This document shows, one piece after another, positions 1-8,778 of a DNA stretch of 51,244 nucleotides (its first letter is position 1; each line of letters begins with the position of its first letter). Source of the DNA: Enhydrobacter aerosaccus. GTDB lineage: Bacteria > Pseudomonadota > Alphaproteobacteria > Reyranellales > Reyranellaceae. The notes below the pieces were generated by a model. It ran no database searches. It was not told the DNA's origin and was given only the letters and a program-made list of their open reading frames with translations. The DNA lies in assembly GCA_903839865.1 (NCBI GenBank), contig CAIMEE010000447.1, forward strand, positions 1-51,244. The letters are read 5' to 3'. Position numbers and translations under genes: made by a program.

Positions 1-158
1 AGCTCGCCGCCGCTCGGGAAGGCCGATTCGCGGCTGAGCGGGATGTGCGAATGCTCGGGCGACCACACCGAGTCGAAGCCGCGCTCTTCCAGCGCCTGGC
101 CCAGCTCACCGGGCGACATCGAGTAGTCGGTAAAGAACATCGCGGCGCCGAGCTTCAT
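1..158 (-). CDS. LLM-class oxidoreductase, N-terminal part (cut by window edge)
   Basis: Only the first ~52 codons are inside the window, beginning at the ATG at 158. The visible protein starts MKLGAAMFFTDY and carries ERGFDSVWSPEHSHIPLSR, the strand-1/helix-1 and 'PEH' region typical of luciferase-like TIM-barrel oxidoreductases of the F420-dependent TIGR03619-like group. It closely matches the N-terminus of the gene at 1077-1922 (ERGFGSLYVPEHTHIPLSR), so the two look like tandem duplicates. It lies 13 bp after the stop of the LLM gene at 172-1080, as third gene of a minus-strand operon. Cofactor (F420 or FMN) and substrate cannot be told from this fragment. Confidence 0.85.
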   Translation of the reverse strand, partial: MKLGAAMFFTDYSMSPGELGQALEERGFDSVWSPEHSHIPLSRESAFPSGGE

Positions 159-171
159 GGCGTCTCTCTCC

Positions 172-1080
172 CTAGATGTGCGGCAGGACTTCTTCGATCA
201 GCCGCTTGGTCTGGACGAGCACCTCGTAGCCCGAGCCGACGGGACGCAGGATGAACTTCTCGATGCCGACCGCCACGTAGGCCGCGACGCGGTCGCGGAT
301 CACCTGCGCGTCGCCGATGGCGAAGTGGCTGCTGGCGTCACGACCTGTGCGCTTGGCGTAGGCCGCCATCGCGCCGGTCACGAGGCTGTCGGATAGGCTG
401 CCGAAATAGAAGGGGAAGGCCGCGCCATAGTGATCCTCGTCGATCGTGCGGCCGGCCTCGACGACGGCTTTCTTGATCGCGGTCACGACCCGGCCTGCAT
501 CTTCCAGCGTCTCGCCGCCGCCCTGCCAGCCGGTGCCGTACTTGGCCGTGCGCCGGATCGCGGCCTCGGACGAGCCGCCGATCCACATCGGGAGGTCGGG
601 CTGCACCGGCTTGGGCGAGATCGAGGCGCCGGTCAGGCGATAATGCTTGCCCGCGAAGTCGACCGTGTCCTCGCGCCACAGCCGCGCGATGATCTCGAGA
701 CTCTCGTCGGTCCGTTTGCCGCGCGTCTTGGTGTCGATGTCGAGCGCGGTCCATTCGGGCCCCAGCGGACTGCCGATGCCGAAGGCGGGCAGCAGGCGGC
801 CTTCCGACAGCACGTCGATGGTCGCGCACTGCTTGGCCAGCAGCACCGGATCGCGCAGCGCCAGCGACACGACGTTCATGCCGAAGCGCAGCCGCCGCGT
901 GCGGCCGGCCAGTGCGCCCATGGTCGCCATGCATTCCAGGATCGGCTGCTTGCTCACCAAACGGTCGGTCTGCCACAGCGAATCGACGCCGCCCGCCTCG
1001 CAAAGATCGACCCAGCGCCAATAGTCGCTTCCCGACTTGAACGGGAAGTCCATCAGCCCGAGGCCGATCGCGACGCTCAC
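172..1080 (-). CDS. LLM-class (F420/FMN-dependent) oxidoreductase, 302 aa
   Basis: Full-length luciferase-like TIM-barrel protein. Recognisable pieces are LSEGRLLPAFGIGSPLGPEW (barrel strand with the usual GR-x-x-x-x-GIG pattern), ESLEIIARLWREDTVDFAGKHY and the following PKPVQPDLPMWIGGSSEAA, the standard 'P-x-P-I-x-x-GG' segment. It starts at GTG 1080, overlapping the stop of the upstream LLM gene by 4 bp (GTGA), which fixes the start and implies translational coupling. Members of this family use reduced F420 or FMN to reduce or oxygenate small molecules. The F420 genes in this window make F420 plausible here, but the sequence alone does not decide it. The substrate is unknown. Confidence 0.9.
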   Translation of the reverse strand: MSVAIGLGLMDFPFKSGSDYWRWVDLCEAGGVDSLWQTDRLVSKQPILECMATMGALAGRTRRLRFGMNVVSLALRDPVLLAKQCATIDVLSEGRLLPAFGIGSPLGPEWTALDIDTKTRGKRTDESLEIIARLWREDTVDFAGKHYRLTGASISPKPVQPDLPMWIGGSSEAAIRRTAKYGTGWQGGGETLEDAGRVVTAIKKAVVEAGRTIDEDHYGAAFPFYFGSLSDSLVTGAMAAYAKRTGRDASSHFAIGDAQVIRDRVAAYVAVGIEKFILRPVGSGYEVLVQTKRLIEEVLPHI

Positions 1081-1922
1081 GCCGCGACCTTGGTGAGGGC
1101 TGCGTTCTTGTCGAGGAAGGCCAGGATCTCGTCGCGCGTGCCGTCAGGCACCGCCAACAGCGCACCCTCGATGCCGGCCCTGGCGTAGCTCTCCAGCACC
1201 TCGGCCTTGTTGGGCGCGCCGAACACGGTGATCGTAAGCGACCTGGGATCGCGGCCCTTTTCATTCGCGGCCTTGGCAAGACGTGCCTTGGCCTCGACCG
1301 GATCGAAGCCCGCGCGTGTGCGCGGGAACCAGCCGTCGCAGTATTCGACCACGCGCTTCAACGTGTGATCGCTCTCGCCGCCCAGGACGATCGGCGGATG
1401 CGGACGCTGCGCAGGCTTGGGATACGACCAGACCGGATCGAAGTTCACGAACTGGCCATGATAGGACGCTTCTTCCTCGGTCCACAGCGCCTTCATGGCG
1501 AGCACGTGCTCGCGCATGATCTTGAAGCGGTCCTTGTGGGTGGCACCATGGTTCTCCATCTCGTCGACGTTCCAGCCGCCGCCGATGCCGAACACGAAGC
1601 GCCCGTTTGAGAGCATGTCGAGGCTCGCAATCGCCTTGGCGGTGACGATCGGCTCGTGCTGCGGCACCAGGCAGATGCCGGTGCCGATCTTGAGCTTCTT
1701 GGTGGCCGCCGCGGCGAAGGCCAGCGCCACGAAGGGATCGTGGGTGTGGGCGTAGCGCTTGGGCAGTTCGCCGCCGCCCGGGAAGGGCGTCTTCCTGCTG
1801 AGCGGAATATGGGTGTGCTCGGGCACGTAGAGCGAGCCGAAGCCGCGATCTTCCAGCGCCTTCGCCAATTCGGCGACGTTGATGCCGTAATCGACGGGAA
1901 AATAGAAAACCCCTACGTCCAT
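1077..1922 (-). CDS. LLM-class F420-dependent-type oxidoreductase (TIGR03619-like), 281 aa
   Basis: A luciferase-like oxidoreductase beginning MDVGVFYFPVDYG. The start at 1922 is preferred over an in-frame upstream one because GGAGGAA sits directly before it. Family signatures include YVPEHTHIPLSR near residue 35, KLKIGTGICLVPQHEP, LSNGRFVFGIGGGWN and HPPIVLGGESDHTLKRVVEY. This pattern is that of the large TIGR03619 group, many members of which bind F420. First gene of a three-LLM minus-strand operon; 77 bp separate it from the divergent LLM gene at 2000. The tail is short compared with 330-aa relatives, but the core barrel is complete. Substrate unknown. Confidence 0.9.
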   Translation of the reverse strand: MDVGVFYFPVDYGINVAELAKALEDRGFGSLYVPEHTHIPLSRKTPFPGGGELPKRYAHTHDPFVALAFAAAATKKLKIGTGICLVPQHEPIVTAKAIASLDMLSNGRFVFGIGGGWNVDEMENHGATHKDRFKIMREHVLAMKALWTEEEASYHGQFVNFDPVWSYPKPAQRPHPPIVLGGESDHTLKRVVEYCDGWFPRTRAGFDPVEAKARLAKAANEKGRDPRSLTITVFGAPNKAEVLESYARAGIEGALLAVPDGTRDEILAFLDKNAALTKVAA

Positions 1923-1999
1923 TGATGTTTCCTCCGGAAGTCGCTTCGGGACGATACGTCCGCTAACCTGAACCTGCAAAGAAGCTTGAGGGACCCATC

Positions 2000-2860
2000 A
2001 TGAAGCTCGGACGCCTCGGAGTCTGGTACTCGACCGACAAGTTGAACGGCGCGCAGCTCGGCGATCTCGCCAAGACGATCGAAAAGAACGGCTATTCCGC
2101 CTTCTGGTACCCCGAATCGCGCGGCTACGAATCGATGTCGCTGGCCACGTATCTCCTGTCGAAAAGCGAGAAGCTCGTGATCGGCAGCTCCATTGCCAAC
2201 ATCTACGCCCGCGATCCCTACACCGCGCGCCGCGCGATGGTGTCGCTGAACGACTGGTTCGGCGGGCGCTTCATCCTGGGTCTCGGCGTCAGCCACATCC
2301 CGATGGTCGAGGGGCTGCGCGGTCATCGCTACGACAAGCCGCTCGGCACAATGCGCGCCTATCTCGACGGTATTCACAAGGACCTTCCGGACGCGGCGCA
2401 AGCGCCGGTCGTCGTTGCAGCGCTTGGCCCCAAGATGCTGGAACTCAGCGCCGAGAAGTCGATGGGCGCGGTGCCCTACAACGTGACACCCAAGCACACG
2501 GCGCAGGCGGCGAAGATCCTGGGACCGAACAAGATCCTGGCAGTCGAGCAAAAGGTCACGATCGAGACCGATCCGGTGAAGGCCCGTGCGCTCGGCCGCA
2601 AGGAGCTGAGCCGCTACATGGTGCTGCCGAACTACCGCAACAACTGGCTGCGCGAGGGCTTCAGCGAGGCCGATCTCGCCGACGGCGGCAGCGACAGGTT
2701 CATCGACGCCATGTGCCTGTGGGGCGACGCCGCCACGGTGAAGAAGGGCCTGCGCGCGCACTTCGACGCTGGCGCCACCCATGTCTGCCTGCAGCCGGTC
2801 CACACCGACGGCGACTTCGCTGCGCGCGACAAGATGTTGGCCGCGCTGGCCGATACCTGA
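2000..2860 (+). CDS. LLM-class F420-dependent-type oxidoreductase (TIGR03620-like), 286 aa
   Basis: Starts MKLGRLGVWYSTDKLNGAQ with GAGGGA upstream. The core contains NGYSAFWYPESRGYESM, KLVIGSSIANIYARDPYTA and WFGGRFILGLGVSHIPMVEG, a pattern I associate with the MSMEG_4141-type (TIGR03620) F420-dependent group. It is divergent from the three-gene LLM operon and followed after 11 bp by another LLM gene, so the two form a plus-strand pair. The C-terminal half (TDADFAARDKMLAALADT-like end) closes the barrel normally. The reaction is unknown; family members are F420-linked reductases or dehydrogenases. Confidence 0.88.
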   Translation: MKLGRLGVWYSTDKLNGAQLGDLAKTIEKNGYSAFWYPESRGYESMSLATYLLSKSEKLVIGSSIANIYARDPYTARRAMVSLNDWFGGRFILGLGVSHIPMVEGLRGHRYDKPLGTMRAYLDGIHKDLPDAAQAPVVVAALGPKMLELSAEKSMGAVPYNVTPKHTAQAAKILGPNKILAVEQKVTIETDPVKARALGRKELSRYMVLPNYRNNWLREGFSEADLADGGSDRFIDAMCLWGDAATVKKGLRAHFDAGATHVCLQPVHTDGDFAARDKMLAALADT

Positions 2861-2871
2861 GGAGCACGCAC

Positions 2872-3945
2872 ATGGACTTCGGTATCGCGGTCGCGACGGC
2901 GGCCGACTCCTGGAAGGTGGCGCAACGCGCCGAGGAACTGGGCTTCAGCCACGCCTGGTTCTACGACACGCAGATGCTCTCGGCCGACTGTTTCGTGGCC
3001 ATGGGCGCCGCCGCCGTGAACACGAAGAAGATCCGCCTCGGCACCGGCGTGCTGGTGCCTTCGAACCGCATCGCGCCGGTGGCGGCCAATGCGCTCGCCA
3101 CCCTCAACCAGCTGGCGCCCGGCCGCATCGATTTCGGTGTCGGCACGGGCTTTACCGCACGGCGCGCGATGGGCTTCGGCGCGATGAAGGTCGCGGACAT
3201 GGAGACCTACATCGCGCAGGTTTACGCGCTGCTGCGGCGCGAGACCGTCGACTTCGAGATGGAAGGGCAGAAGAAGAAGATCCGCTTCCTCAATCCCGAC
3301 CTGCCGCTGTTCAACACGAAGGACCCGATCGCGCTCCATCTCTCGGCATTCGGACCGCGCACGCGCGACCTCACCGCCAAGCTCAAGGCCGGCTGGATCG
3401 ACTTCGTCTCGAACGTGACGCACGGCGTGAAGGAAGTGACCGACATGCGCGAGGCCTGGACCAAGGCGGGCCACGCGGTGGGCGATCTCCAGGCCACGGC
3501 CTTCGCGCTGGGCTGCGTGCTGCAGGACGGCGAGCCTGCGGACTCCGAGCGTGCCATGGCTCAGGCCGGTCCGCGCGCGGCCGTGATGCTGCATCGCGCC
3601 GCCGACGAGGCGATGCTGGGCTTCAAGCCCGGCACCACGGCGATGCCGACGCGGCAACGTCCCGAGGTCGAGGGCTATCTCGAGCTTGCCAAGGGCTTCG
3701 AGCCCAAGGATGCGCCCTACCTCAACAATCACCGCGGCCATCTGATGTTCGTGAAGCCGGAGGAACGGAAGTTCGTCACGGCCGACCTCATCAAGATGAC
3801 GTCGTGGACCGCGACGGAAAGCGAGCTCAAGCAGCGCATCGGCACCTTGCGCGATGCCGGCTACACGCAGTTCACGATCCAGATCGTCCCCGGCCAGGAG
3901 AAGGCGATCGAGGACTGGGGGAAGATCGCGAAGGCGTTCGCCTAG
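2872..3945 (+). CDS. LLM-class oxidoreductase, 357 aa
   Basis: Begins MDFGIAVATAADSWKVAQ at the ATG at 2872, with GAGGAG upstream; the overlapping longer frame further upstream has no such signal. LLM features are ELGFSHAWFYDTQMLSADC, KIRLGTGVLVPSNRIAPVA and LAPGRIDFGVGTGFTARRAM. It is longer than its neighbours because of an insertion after about residue 125 (MEGQKKKIRFLNPDLPLFN). Second gene of the plus-strand LLM pair. Its TAG stop lies in a CTAG that also ends the opposite-strand gene at 3942, so the two converge and share stop-codon bases. Substrate and cofactor unknown. Confidence 0.88.
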   Translation: MDFGIAVATAADSWKVAQRAEELGFSHAWFYDTQMLSADCFVAMGAAAVNTKKIRLGTGVLVPSNRIAPVAANALATLNQLAPGRIDFGVGTGFTARRAMGFGAMKVADMETYIAQVYALLRRETVDFEMEGQKKKIRFLNPDLPLFNTKDPIALHLSAFGPRTRDLTAKLKAGWIDFVSNVTHGVKEVTDMREAWTKAGHAVGDLQATAFALGCVLQDGEPADSERAMAQAGPRAAVMLHRAADEAMLGFKPGTTAMPTRQRPEVEGYLELAKGFEPKDAPYLNNHRGHLMFVKPEERKFVTADLIKMTSWTATESELKQRIGTLRDAGYTQFTIQIVPGQEKAIEDWGKIAKAFA

Positions 3946-4949
3946 ACGACCTTCGGCATGACCTCTTCAGCGAAGACCTGCATCTGGTCGAGCAGTTCGG
4001 GCACGGAGTTGGCGGCGAAGTAAAGGCCCAGCAGGTGAGTGACGCCGGCTTCCTTGAAGGCCATCGCCTTGTCGATGATCTCCGCGGGTGTGCCGATCAG
4101 GTTGATCTCTTCGTGCGTTGCGGTGCCCTGGCCCTTCAGGGTCGACTTGCCGAGCGAGATCAGGTGCTTGTTCATCTGGCTCTTGCGGAAGCTCTCGAGC
4201 GCCGCTTCACGCGTCTTGCCGACATGGACGACGAACTGCGGGCAGACCTCGATCTGCTTCCAGTCGCGGCCGGCCTTCTCGGCCTGTTCGCGCAAGCTCT
4301 TCACGCCCGCGCGGATGCGGTCGACATGCATGCCGGCCGGCAGCCAGCCGTCGGCCCATTTCACCGTGCGCTCGATGTTGTTCACGTGGTTGCCGCTCAC
4401 GTAGATCGGCAGCTTCTTCTGGAACGGCTTGGGGAAGAGCTCGACGTCCTTGAACTTGTAGTACTTGCCGTCGAACGAGCAGACGCGGTCCTTGAACAGC
4501 ATGTTCAGCGCCTGCAGCCCCTCGTCGACGATGTCGCCGCGGTCGATCGTGGCGTCGGGCTGCAGCGCCTTGAACTCCTCGCGATAGGCGCCGATGCCGA
4601 TGCCGAGCTCAAGCCGGCCCTTGCCGAAATGATCGAGGGTCACGATCTGCTTGGCGGCGACCACGATATCGTGCCGCATCGGCAGCACGAGGATGCCGGT
4701 GCCGACCTTGATCTTCTTGGTCTCCGACAGCACGAACGCGTAGGTGATCAGCGGTTCCCAGAAACGCGGTGGCACCGGGAACTCGGCGCGCACGTAGTTC
4801 TGGGTCGTCATGTGGTCGTTGCCCCAGACAGAGTCGTAGCCGAACTTCTCGGCGGCCTGGGCGATCTTGATGACGTTCTCGGGATCGGAGAACGGGATGG
4901 GATAGGTCAAGCCTTCCATCCCGGTCGGCAGGCCGGCGCTGACTCTCAT
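3942..4949 (-). CDS. LLM-class oxidoreductase coupled to hydantoinase genes, 335 aa
   Basis: Starts MRVSAGLPTGMEGLTYPIPF at ATG 4949, which overlaps the TAA of hyuB (TAATG), making it the last gene of the liv-hyu operon. LLM motifs are KFGYDSVWGNDHMTTQNY, KIKVGTGILVLPMRHD, FGKGRLELGIGIGAYREEF and LPIYVSGNHVNNIERTVKW. The coupling means it probably acts on the same compound as the importer and hydantoinase, for example by oxidising a heterocycle to a cyclic amide or reducing an unsaturated ring. That role is inference. FMN and F420 are both possible cofactors; F420 genes lie 9 kb away. Confidence 0.88.
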   Translation of the reverse strand: MRVSAGLPTGMEGLTYPIPFSDPENVIKIAQAAEKFGYDSVWGNDHMTTQNYVRAEFPVPPRFWEPLITYAFVLSETKKIKVGTGILVLPMRHDIVVAAKQIVTLDHFGKGRLELGIGIGAYREEFKALQPDATIDRGDIVDEGLQALNMLFKDRVCSFDGKYYKFKDVELFPKPFQKKLPIYVSGNHVNNIERTVKWADGWLPAGMHVDRIRAGVKSLREQAEKAGRDWKQIEVCPQFVVHVGKTREAALESFRKSQMNKHLISLGKSTLKGQGTATHEEINLIGTPAEIIDKAMAFKEAGVTHLLGLYFAANSVPELLDQMQVFAEEVMPKVV

Positions 4950-6685
4950 TATTCGGCCGCCTGTGCGCGCAGCTTCGCGGTCGCGCTCTCGTCGACCGAG
5001 AAGTCGTCGTTCACGGCGACGCCATAGTCGCGCCGTGCCGCGTCGGACGAGATGAAGCCCTGGCGCACGTCCTCGGCCACGGTCGCGGCCGGCCGCTTGC
5101 GCGGGCTGCCGAGACCGCCGCCGCCCGGCATCGAGATGATCAGGCGGTTCTTCTTCGGCACGGTCTGCTGGCCCATGCCGCGCAGCTTGGTGCCGTCGTC
5201 GAGCGTTACCTTGCCTGCCATGCCGTCATGGCCGCCGTCGCGGCCGCGCGGCGGATGGTCGACGCGGTCGTAGTAGGCGCTGATGGCGAACGGCGCGGTG
5301 TCTAGGGTCGAGACCTCCATGATCTGGCCGAGGCCGCCGCGGAACTCGCCCGGGCCACCGGAATCCTGGCGGTATTCCTTCTTCCAGATCACAATCGGCG
5401 AGATCGTCTCGTTGACCTCGGCCGGCACATTGCGCACGCCACTGGGGAAGGCGGTGGCTGACAGGCCGTCGCGTCCCGGTCGGGCACCGGTGCCGCCGGC
5501 ATGGAAGCTCATGATGTTGAAAGCGATGGCGTTGATCGTCTCCGACGGATCTCCGTCGACCCGCCCGGGGCCGCCGGTCGCCGACAGGTTCCACAGGCAC
5601 GAGGCGCCTTCGGCCGGCACGCCGCCTTTCAGCGCCTGGTGCAGGCAGCCGAACATCACGTCGGGCAGCATCTGGCCGGTGACGTGGCGCGCCGCGACGG
5701 GGGAGGGGTGCTTGGCGTTCAGGATGCAGCCCTCGGGCGCGGTGATGCGGATCACTTCGAGCGAGCCTTCGTTGTTCGGCACCTTGGGCGACACGATGCA
5801 TTTGACGCCGAACGACGCGTAAGCCTCAGTGTAGCAGTGCGGCACGTTGATGCCGAAGGCCGACACGCCGGAGGTGCCGGTGAAATCGACGTCGATGCCG
5901 GTCGGGCCGATCTTCATGGTGGCCACCAGATCGATCGGCTTGTCGTAGCCGTCGACCGTCATCGAGAACGTGTATTCGCCCGGCGTGATCCTGGAGATCG
6001 CCTCGAGCGAGGCCTGCTTGGACTTGGCAAGGATGTGCGCGCCGAGGCGATCGAGATCGTCGATGCCGAACTCGTCCATCATCTCGATCAGGCGGCGGCA
6101 GCCGATCTCGTTGCAGGTTGCCAGCGAGTAGAGATCGCCCACCACCTGCACGGGCTCGCGCACGTTGGCGGCCACGATGTCGGTCAGCGTCTGGTCGACC
6201 TTGCCTTCGCGCGCGAAGTGCATCAGCGGAATGTAGAGGCCTTCCTCGTAGACCTGGCGTGCGTCGGCGCCCATGCCGCGGCCGCCGATATCCACGACGT
6301 GGCACGTGGAGGCAAACAGCGCGACCATCTTGCCCTGCCGGAAGGTCGGTGTGACGAAGGTGAAGTCGTGGAGATGGCCGGTGCCCTTCCACGGATCGTT
6401 CGTGAGGTAGATGTCGCCTTCCTTCATCGTCTTCGCCGGGAAGCGGTCGAGGAAGTGATAGACGGCGCGGGCCATCGAGTTGATGTGGCCCGGCGTACCG
6501 GTCACGGCCTGGGCCAGCATCGCGCCCGAGAGGTCGAAGACGCCGGCGGAGAGGTCGCCCGCTTCACGAGTCGACGTGGAGAAGCCGGTGCGCATCAGCG
6601 CCAGCGCCTGCTCCTCGACGACCGCGATCAGGCGGTCCCACATCAATTGCAGGCGAATGGGCGACAGCGGATCGTTGATGCTCAT
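4949..6685 (-). CDS. hyuB: Hydantoinase/oxoprolinase subunit B (HyuB-like), 578 aa
   Basis: Hydantoinase B/oxoprolinase family protein of normal length. It opens with SPIRLQLMWDRLIAVVEEQA and has the family signatures AGDLSAGVFDLSGAMLAQA, GTPGHINSMARAVYHFL, GDIYLTNDPWKGTGHLHDFT and the glycine-rich EYRQDSGGPGEFRGGLGQ near residue 430. HyuB works with HyuA in ATP-dependent hydrolysis of cyclic amides (N-methylhydantoin, 5-oxoproline); related subunits form acetone/acetophenone carboxylases, so exact chemistry is open. Its start overlaps the hyuA stop by 4 bp (ATGA). Confidence 0.92.
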   Translation of the reverse strand: MSINDPLSPIRLQLMWDRLIAVVEEQALALMRTGFSTSTREAGDLSAGVFDLSGAMLAQAVTGTPGHINSMARAVYHFLDRFPAKTMKEGDIYLTNDPWKGTGHLHDFTFVTPTFRQGKMVALFASTCHVVDIGGRGMGADARQVYEEGLYIPLMHFAREGKVDQTLTDIVAANVREPVQVVGDLYSLATCNEIGCRRLIEMMDEFGIDDLDRLGAHILAKSKQASLEAISRITPGEYTFSMTVDGYDKPIDLVATMKIGPTGIDVDFTGTSGVSAFGINVPHCYTEAYASFGVKCIVSPKVPNNEGSLEVIRITAPEGCILNAKHPSPVAARHVTGQMLPDVMFGCLHQALKGGVPAEGASCLWNLSATGGPGRVDGDPSETINAIAFNIMSFHAGGTGARPGRDGLSATAFPSGVRNVPAEVNETISPIVIWKKEYRQDSGGPGEFRGGLGQIMEVSTLDTAPFAISAYYDRVDHPPRGRDGGHDGMAGKVTLDDGTKLRGMGQQTVPKKNRLIISMPGGGGLGSPRKRPAATVAEDVRQGFISSDAARRDYGVAVNDDFSVDESATAKLRAQAAE

Positions 6686-8778
6686 GTTCCCACCTTTTCC
6701 AACAGGATGGCGCCGATCGGGGTGATCCGCGCGGTGAAACTCTTCGGGACGATGGTCGTGGTCTCGTCCTCGGCGATGACCGCCGGGCCGGGCATCACGC
6801 TGCCGATCACGAGGTCGGCGCGATGATAAACCGACACGTCTTTCATGTCTTGATCGGCCGGATCGTAAACCAGCCTGCTGCCACGCGCTTTTGACGGGAT
6901 GTCGGCGGGCTGTGTTGCGATTTTCGGCACGGCGGGCTGCTCGGCCGCGAGTCGCAGGGTCCAGTTCATGATCTCGACGTCGAGACCCGGGATCGTGCGG
7001 CCGAACGTGGCAGCATAGCCCTTCTCGTAGAGGTCAATCAGCGTCTGCTTCGACGCCGCGGTGAAATCGCCCGGCGGCATGTCGACGGTGATCTCGTGGC
7101 CCTGGCCGCGGTAGCGCATGTCTGCGGTGCGGGCGACGACCAGCTTGGCGTTCGGCGCACCGGCCTTCACGACGGCGGCGGCCTCGTCCTGCATGTCGGC
7201 GAACAGCTTGTTCACGTAGGCCGGATCGAACTTGTCGTTGAGCTGGACGTAGCGGCTGCGCACGACCTCGTAGGCGACCGGCGCCATCAGGAAGCCGACG
7301 GCCGAGCCCACGCCCGCGCCCGACGGCACCATGACGCGGCTGATGCCGAGCTTTTCGGCCAGACGCGCGGCATGGATGGGTGCCGCGCCACCGAAGGCGA
7401 TCATGGTGCGGTCCTGCAGTTCCTTGCCGCGCTCGACCGCGTGGACGCGGGCGGCGTTGGCCATGTTCTCTTCCACGATCTCGCTGATGCCGAAGGCGGC
7501 ATCGAGACGCTTGAGGTCGAGCTTGCTGCCGACCGCCTTGTCGACGGCGACACCTGCCTTCTCCGGCGAGAGCTTGATCGAACCGCCCGCGAAGTAACCC
7601 GGATCGAGACGGCCCAGCACGACGTCGGCATCGGTGACCGTGGGCTCGGTACCGCCGCGGTCATAGGCGGCGGGGCCAGGCTCGGCGCCAGCGCTCTCGG
7701 GGCCGACGTTGACGCGGCTCAGTGAGTCCACATGGGCGATCGACCCGCCACCGGCGCCGATCTCGACCATCTCGATGACGGGGATGCGCAGCGGCAGTCC
7801 ACTACCCTTCATGAAACGGTACTGGCGCGCCACTTCGAAGGTGCGAGAATGCTGCGGCTCGCCGTCGTCGATCAGGCAGATCTTCGCCGTCGTTCCGCCC
7901 ATGTCGAACGACAGGACCTTGTCGAGGCCGCACTGGCGGGCGAGCGCCGCGGCCAGGATCGCGCCGCCGGCCGGACCCGACTCCACGAGGCGGATTGGGA
8001 ACTTGCGCGCGGTGTCGAGGCCGGTGAGGCCGCCGCCCGAGGTGATCATGAACAGCGGGCAGGCGAACCCCTGCTTCTTCAGGGCCGCGTCGAGACGGCC
8101 GAGATAGCGGTCCATCACCGGCTGCACATAGGCGTTGGCGGCGGCGGTCGACCAGCGCTCGTATTCGCGGATCTCGGGCGAGACCTCGCTCGAGAGCGAA
8201 TAGGACACGTCGGGCATCGTCTCCGCGAGGATGTCGCGTGTGCGACGCTCGTGCTTGCCGTCGAGATAGGCGTGCATGAAGCCGATGGCGATCGCCTCGA
8301 TGCCCGCGGCCTTCAGTTTGGGCGCCAGCGCACGCACCGCCGCCTCGTCGAGCTCCATCAGCACGTTGCCGCGGCCGTCGAGCCGCTCGGGAATGCCGAA
8401 GCGCAGCTCGCGCGCGACCAGGGGCGGCGGCTTCATCATGAAGATGTCGTACTGCTCGAAGCGATGCTCGAAGGCCATCTCGATCGAATCGCGGAAGCCT
8501 TCAGTGACGATCAGCGCCGTCCTGGCGCCCTTGCGCTCGATGATGGCGTTGGTGGCGAGCGTGGTGCCGTGGATAATGATGCCGAGGTCGGCGGGCTTCA
8601 CACCCGACAGCTTCAGGATGTCGGCGACGCCGGTCAGCACGCCTTCCTCCGGCGCGCGCGGCGTGGTCAACACCTTCACGCTGGTGCGCTTGCCGTTCCA
8701 GTCGAGGCAGAGGTCGGTGAACGTGCCCCCGATATCGACTGCCAGTCGTGCTGTTTCCTTGGCCTTTTCCATTGTCAT
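6682..8778 (-). CDS. hyuA: Hydantoinase/oxoprolinase subunit A (HyuA-like), 698 aa
   Basis: ATP-dependent hydantoinase A subunit of the ASKHA (actin-like ATPase) fold. Signatures are VDIGGTFTDLCLDWNG at residues 14-29, HGTTLATNAIIERKGARTA, SGPAGGAILAAALARQCG and SFDMGGTTAKICLIDDGE. The start at ATG 8778 overlaps the livF stop (ATGA) and gives the usual ~690-aa length; the longer in-frame upstream extension lies antisense-free over livF and is not needed. With HyuB it should activate a ring carbonyl by ATP and open a cyclic amide. The substrate is unknown; coupling with a Liv-type importer and an LLM enzyme suggests a catabolic role. Confidence 0.93.
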   Translation of the reverse strand: MTMEKAKETARLAVDIGGTFTDLCLDWNGKRTSVKVLTTPRAPEEGVLTGVADILKLSGVKPADLGIIIHGTTLATNAIIERKGARTALIVTEGFRDSIEMAFEHRFEQYDIFMMKPPPLVARELRFGIPERLDGRGNVLMELDEAAVRALAPKLKAAGIEAIAIGFMHAYLDGKHERRTRDILAETMPDVSYSLSSEVSPEIREYERWSTAAANAYVQPVMDRYLGRLDAALKKQGFACPLFMITSGGGLTGLDTARKFPIRLVESGPAGGAILAAALARQCGLDKVLSFDMGGTTAKICLIDDGEPQHSRTFEVARQYRFMKGSGLPLRIPVIEMVEIGAGGGSIAHVDSLSRVNVGPESAGAEPGPAAYDRGGTEPTVTDADVVLGRLDPGYFAGGSIKLSPEKAGVAVDKAVGSKLDLKRLDAAFGISEIVEENMANAARVHAVERGKELQDRTMIAFGGAAPIHAARLAEKLGISRVMVPSGAGVGSAVGFLMAPVAYEVVRSRYVQLNDKFDPAYVNKLFADMQDEAAAVVKAGAPNAKLVVARTADMRYRGQGHEITVDMPPGDFTAASKQTLIDLYEKGYAATFGRTIPGLDVEIMNWTLRLAAEQPAVPKIATQPADIPSKARGSRLVYDPADQDMKDVSVYHRADLVIGSVMPGPAVIAEDETTTIVPKSFTARITPIGAILLEKVGT

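Noticed and set aside
2781..5027. Long plus-strand frame (748 codons) over LLM genes and the hyuB end
   Set aside because: Runs out of frame through an LLM gene and then antisense to another; composition is Arg/Gly-rich and lacks domains.
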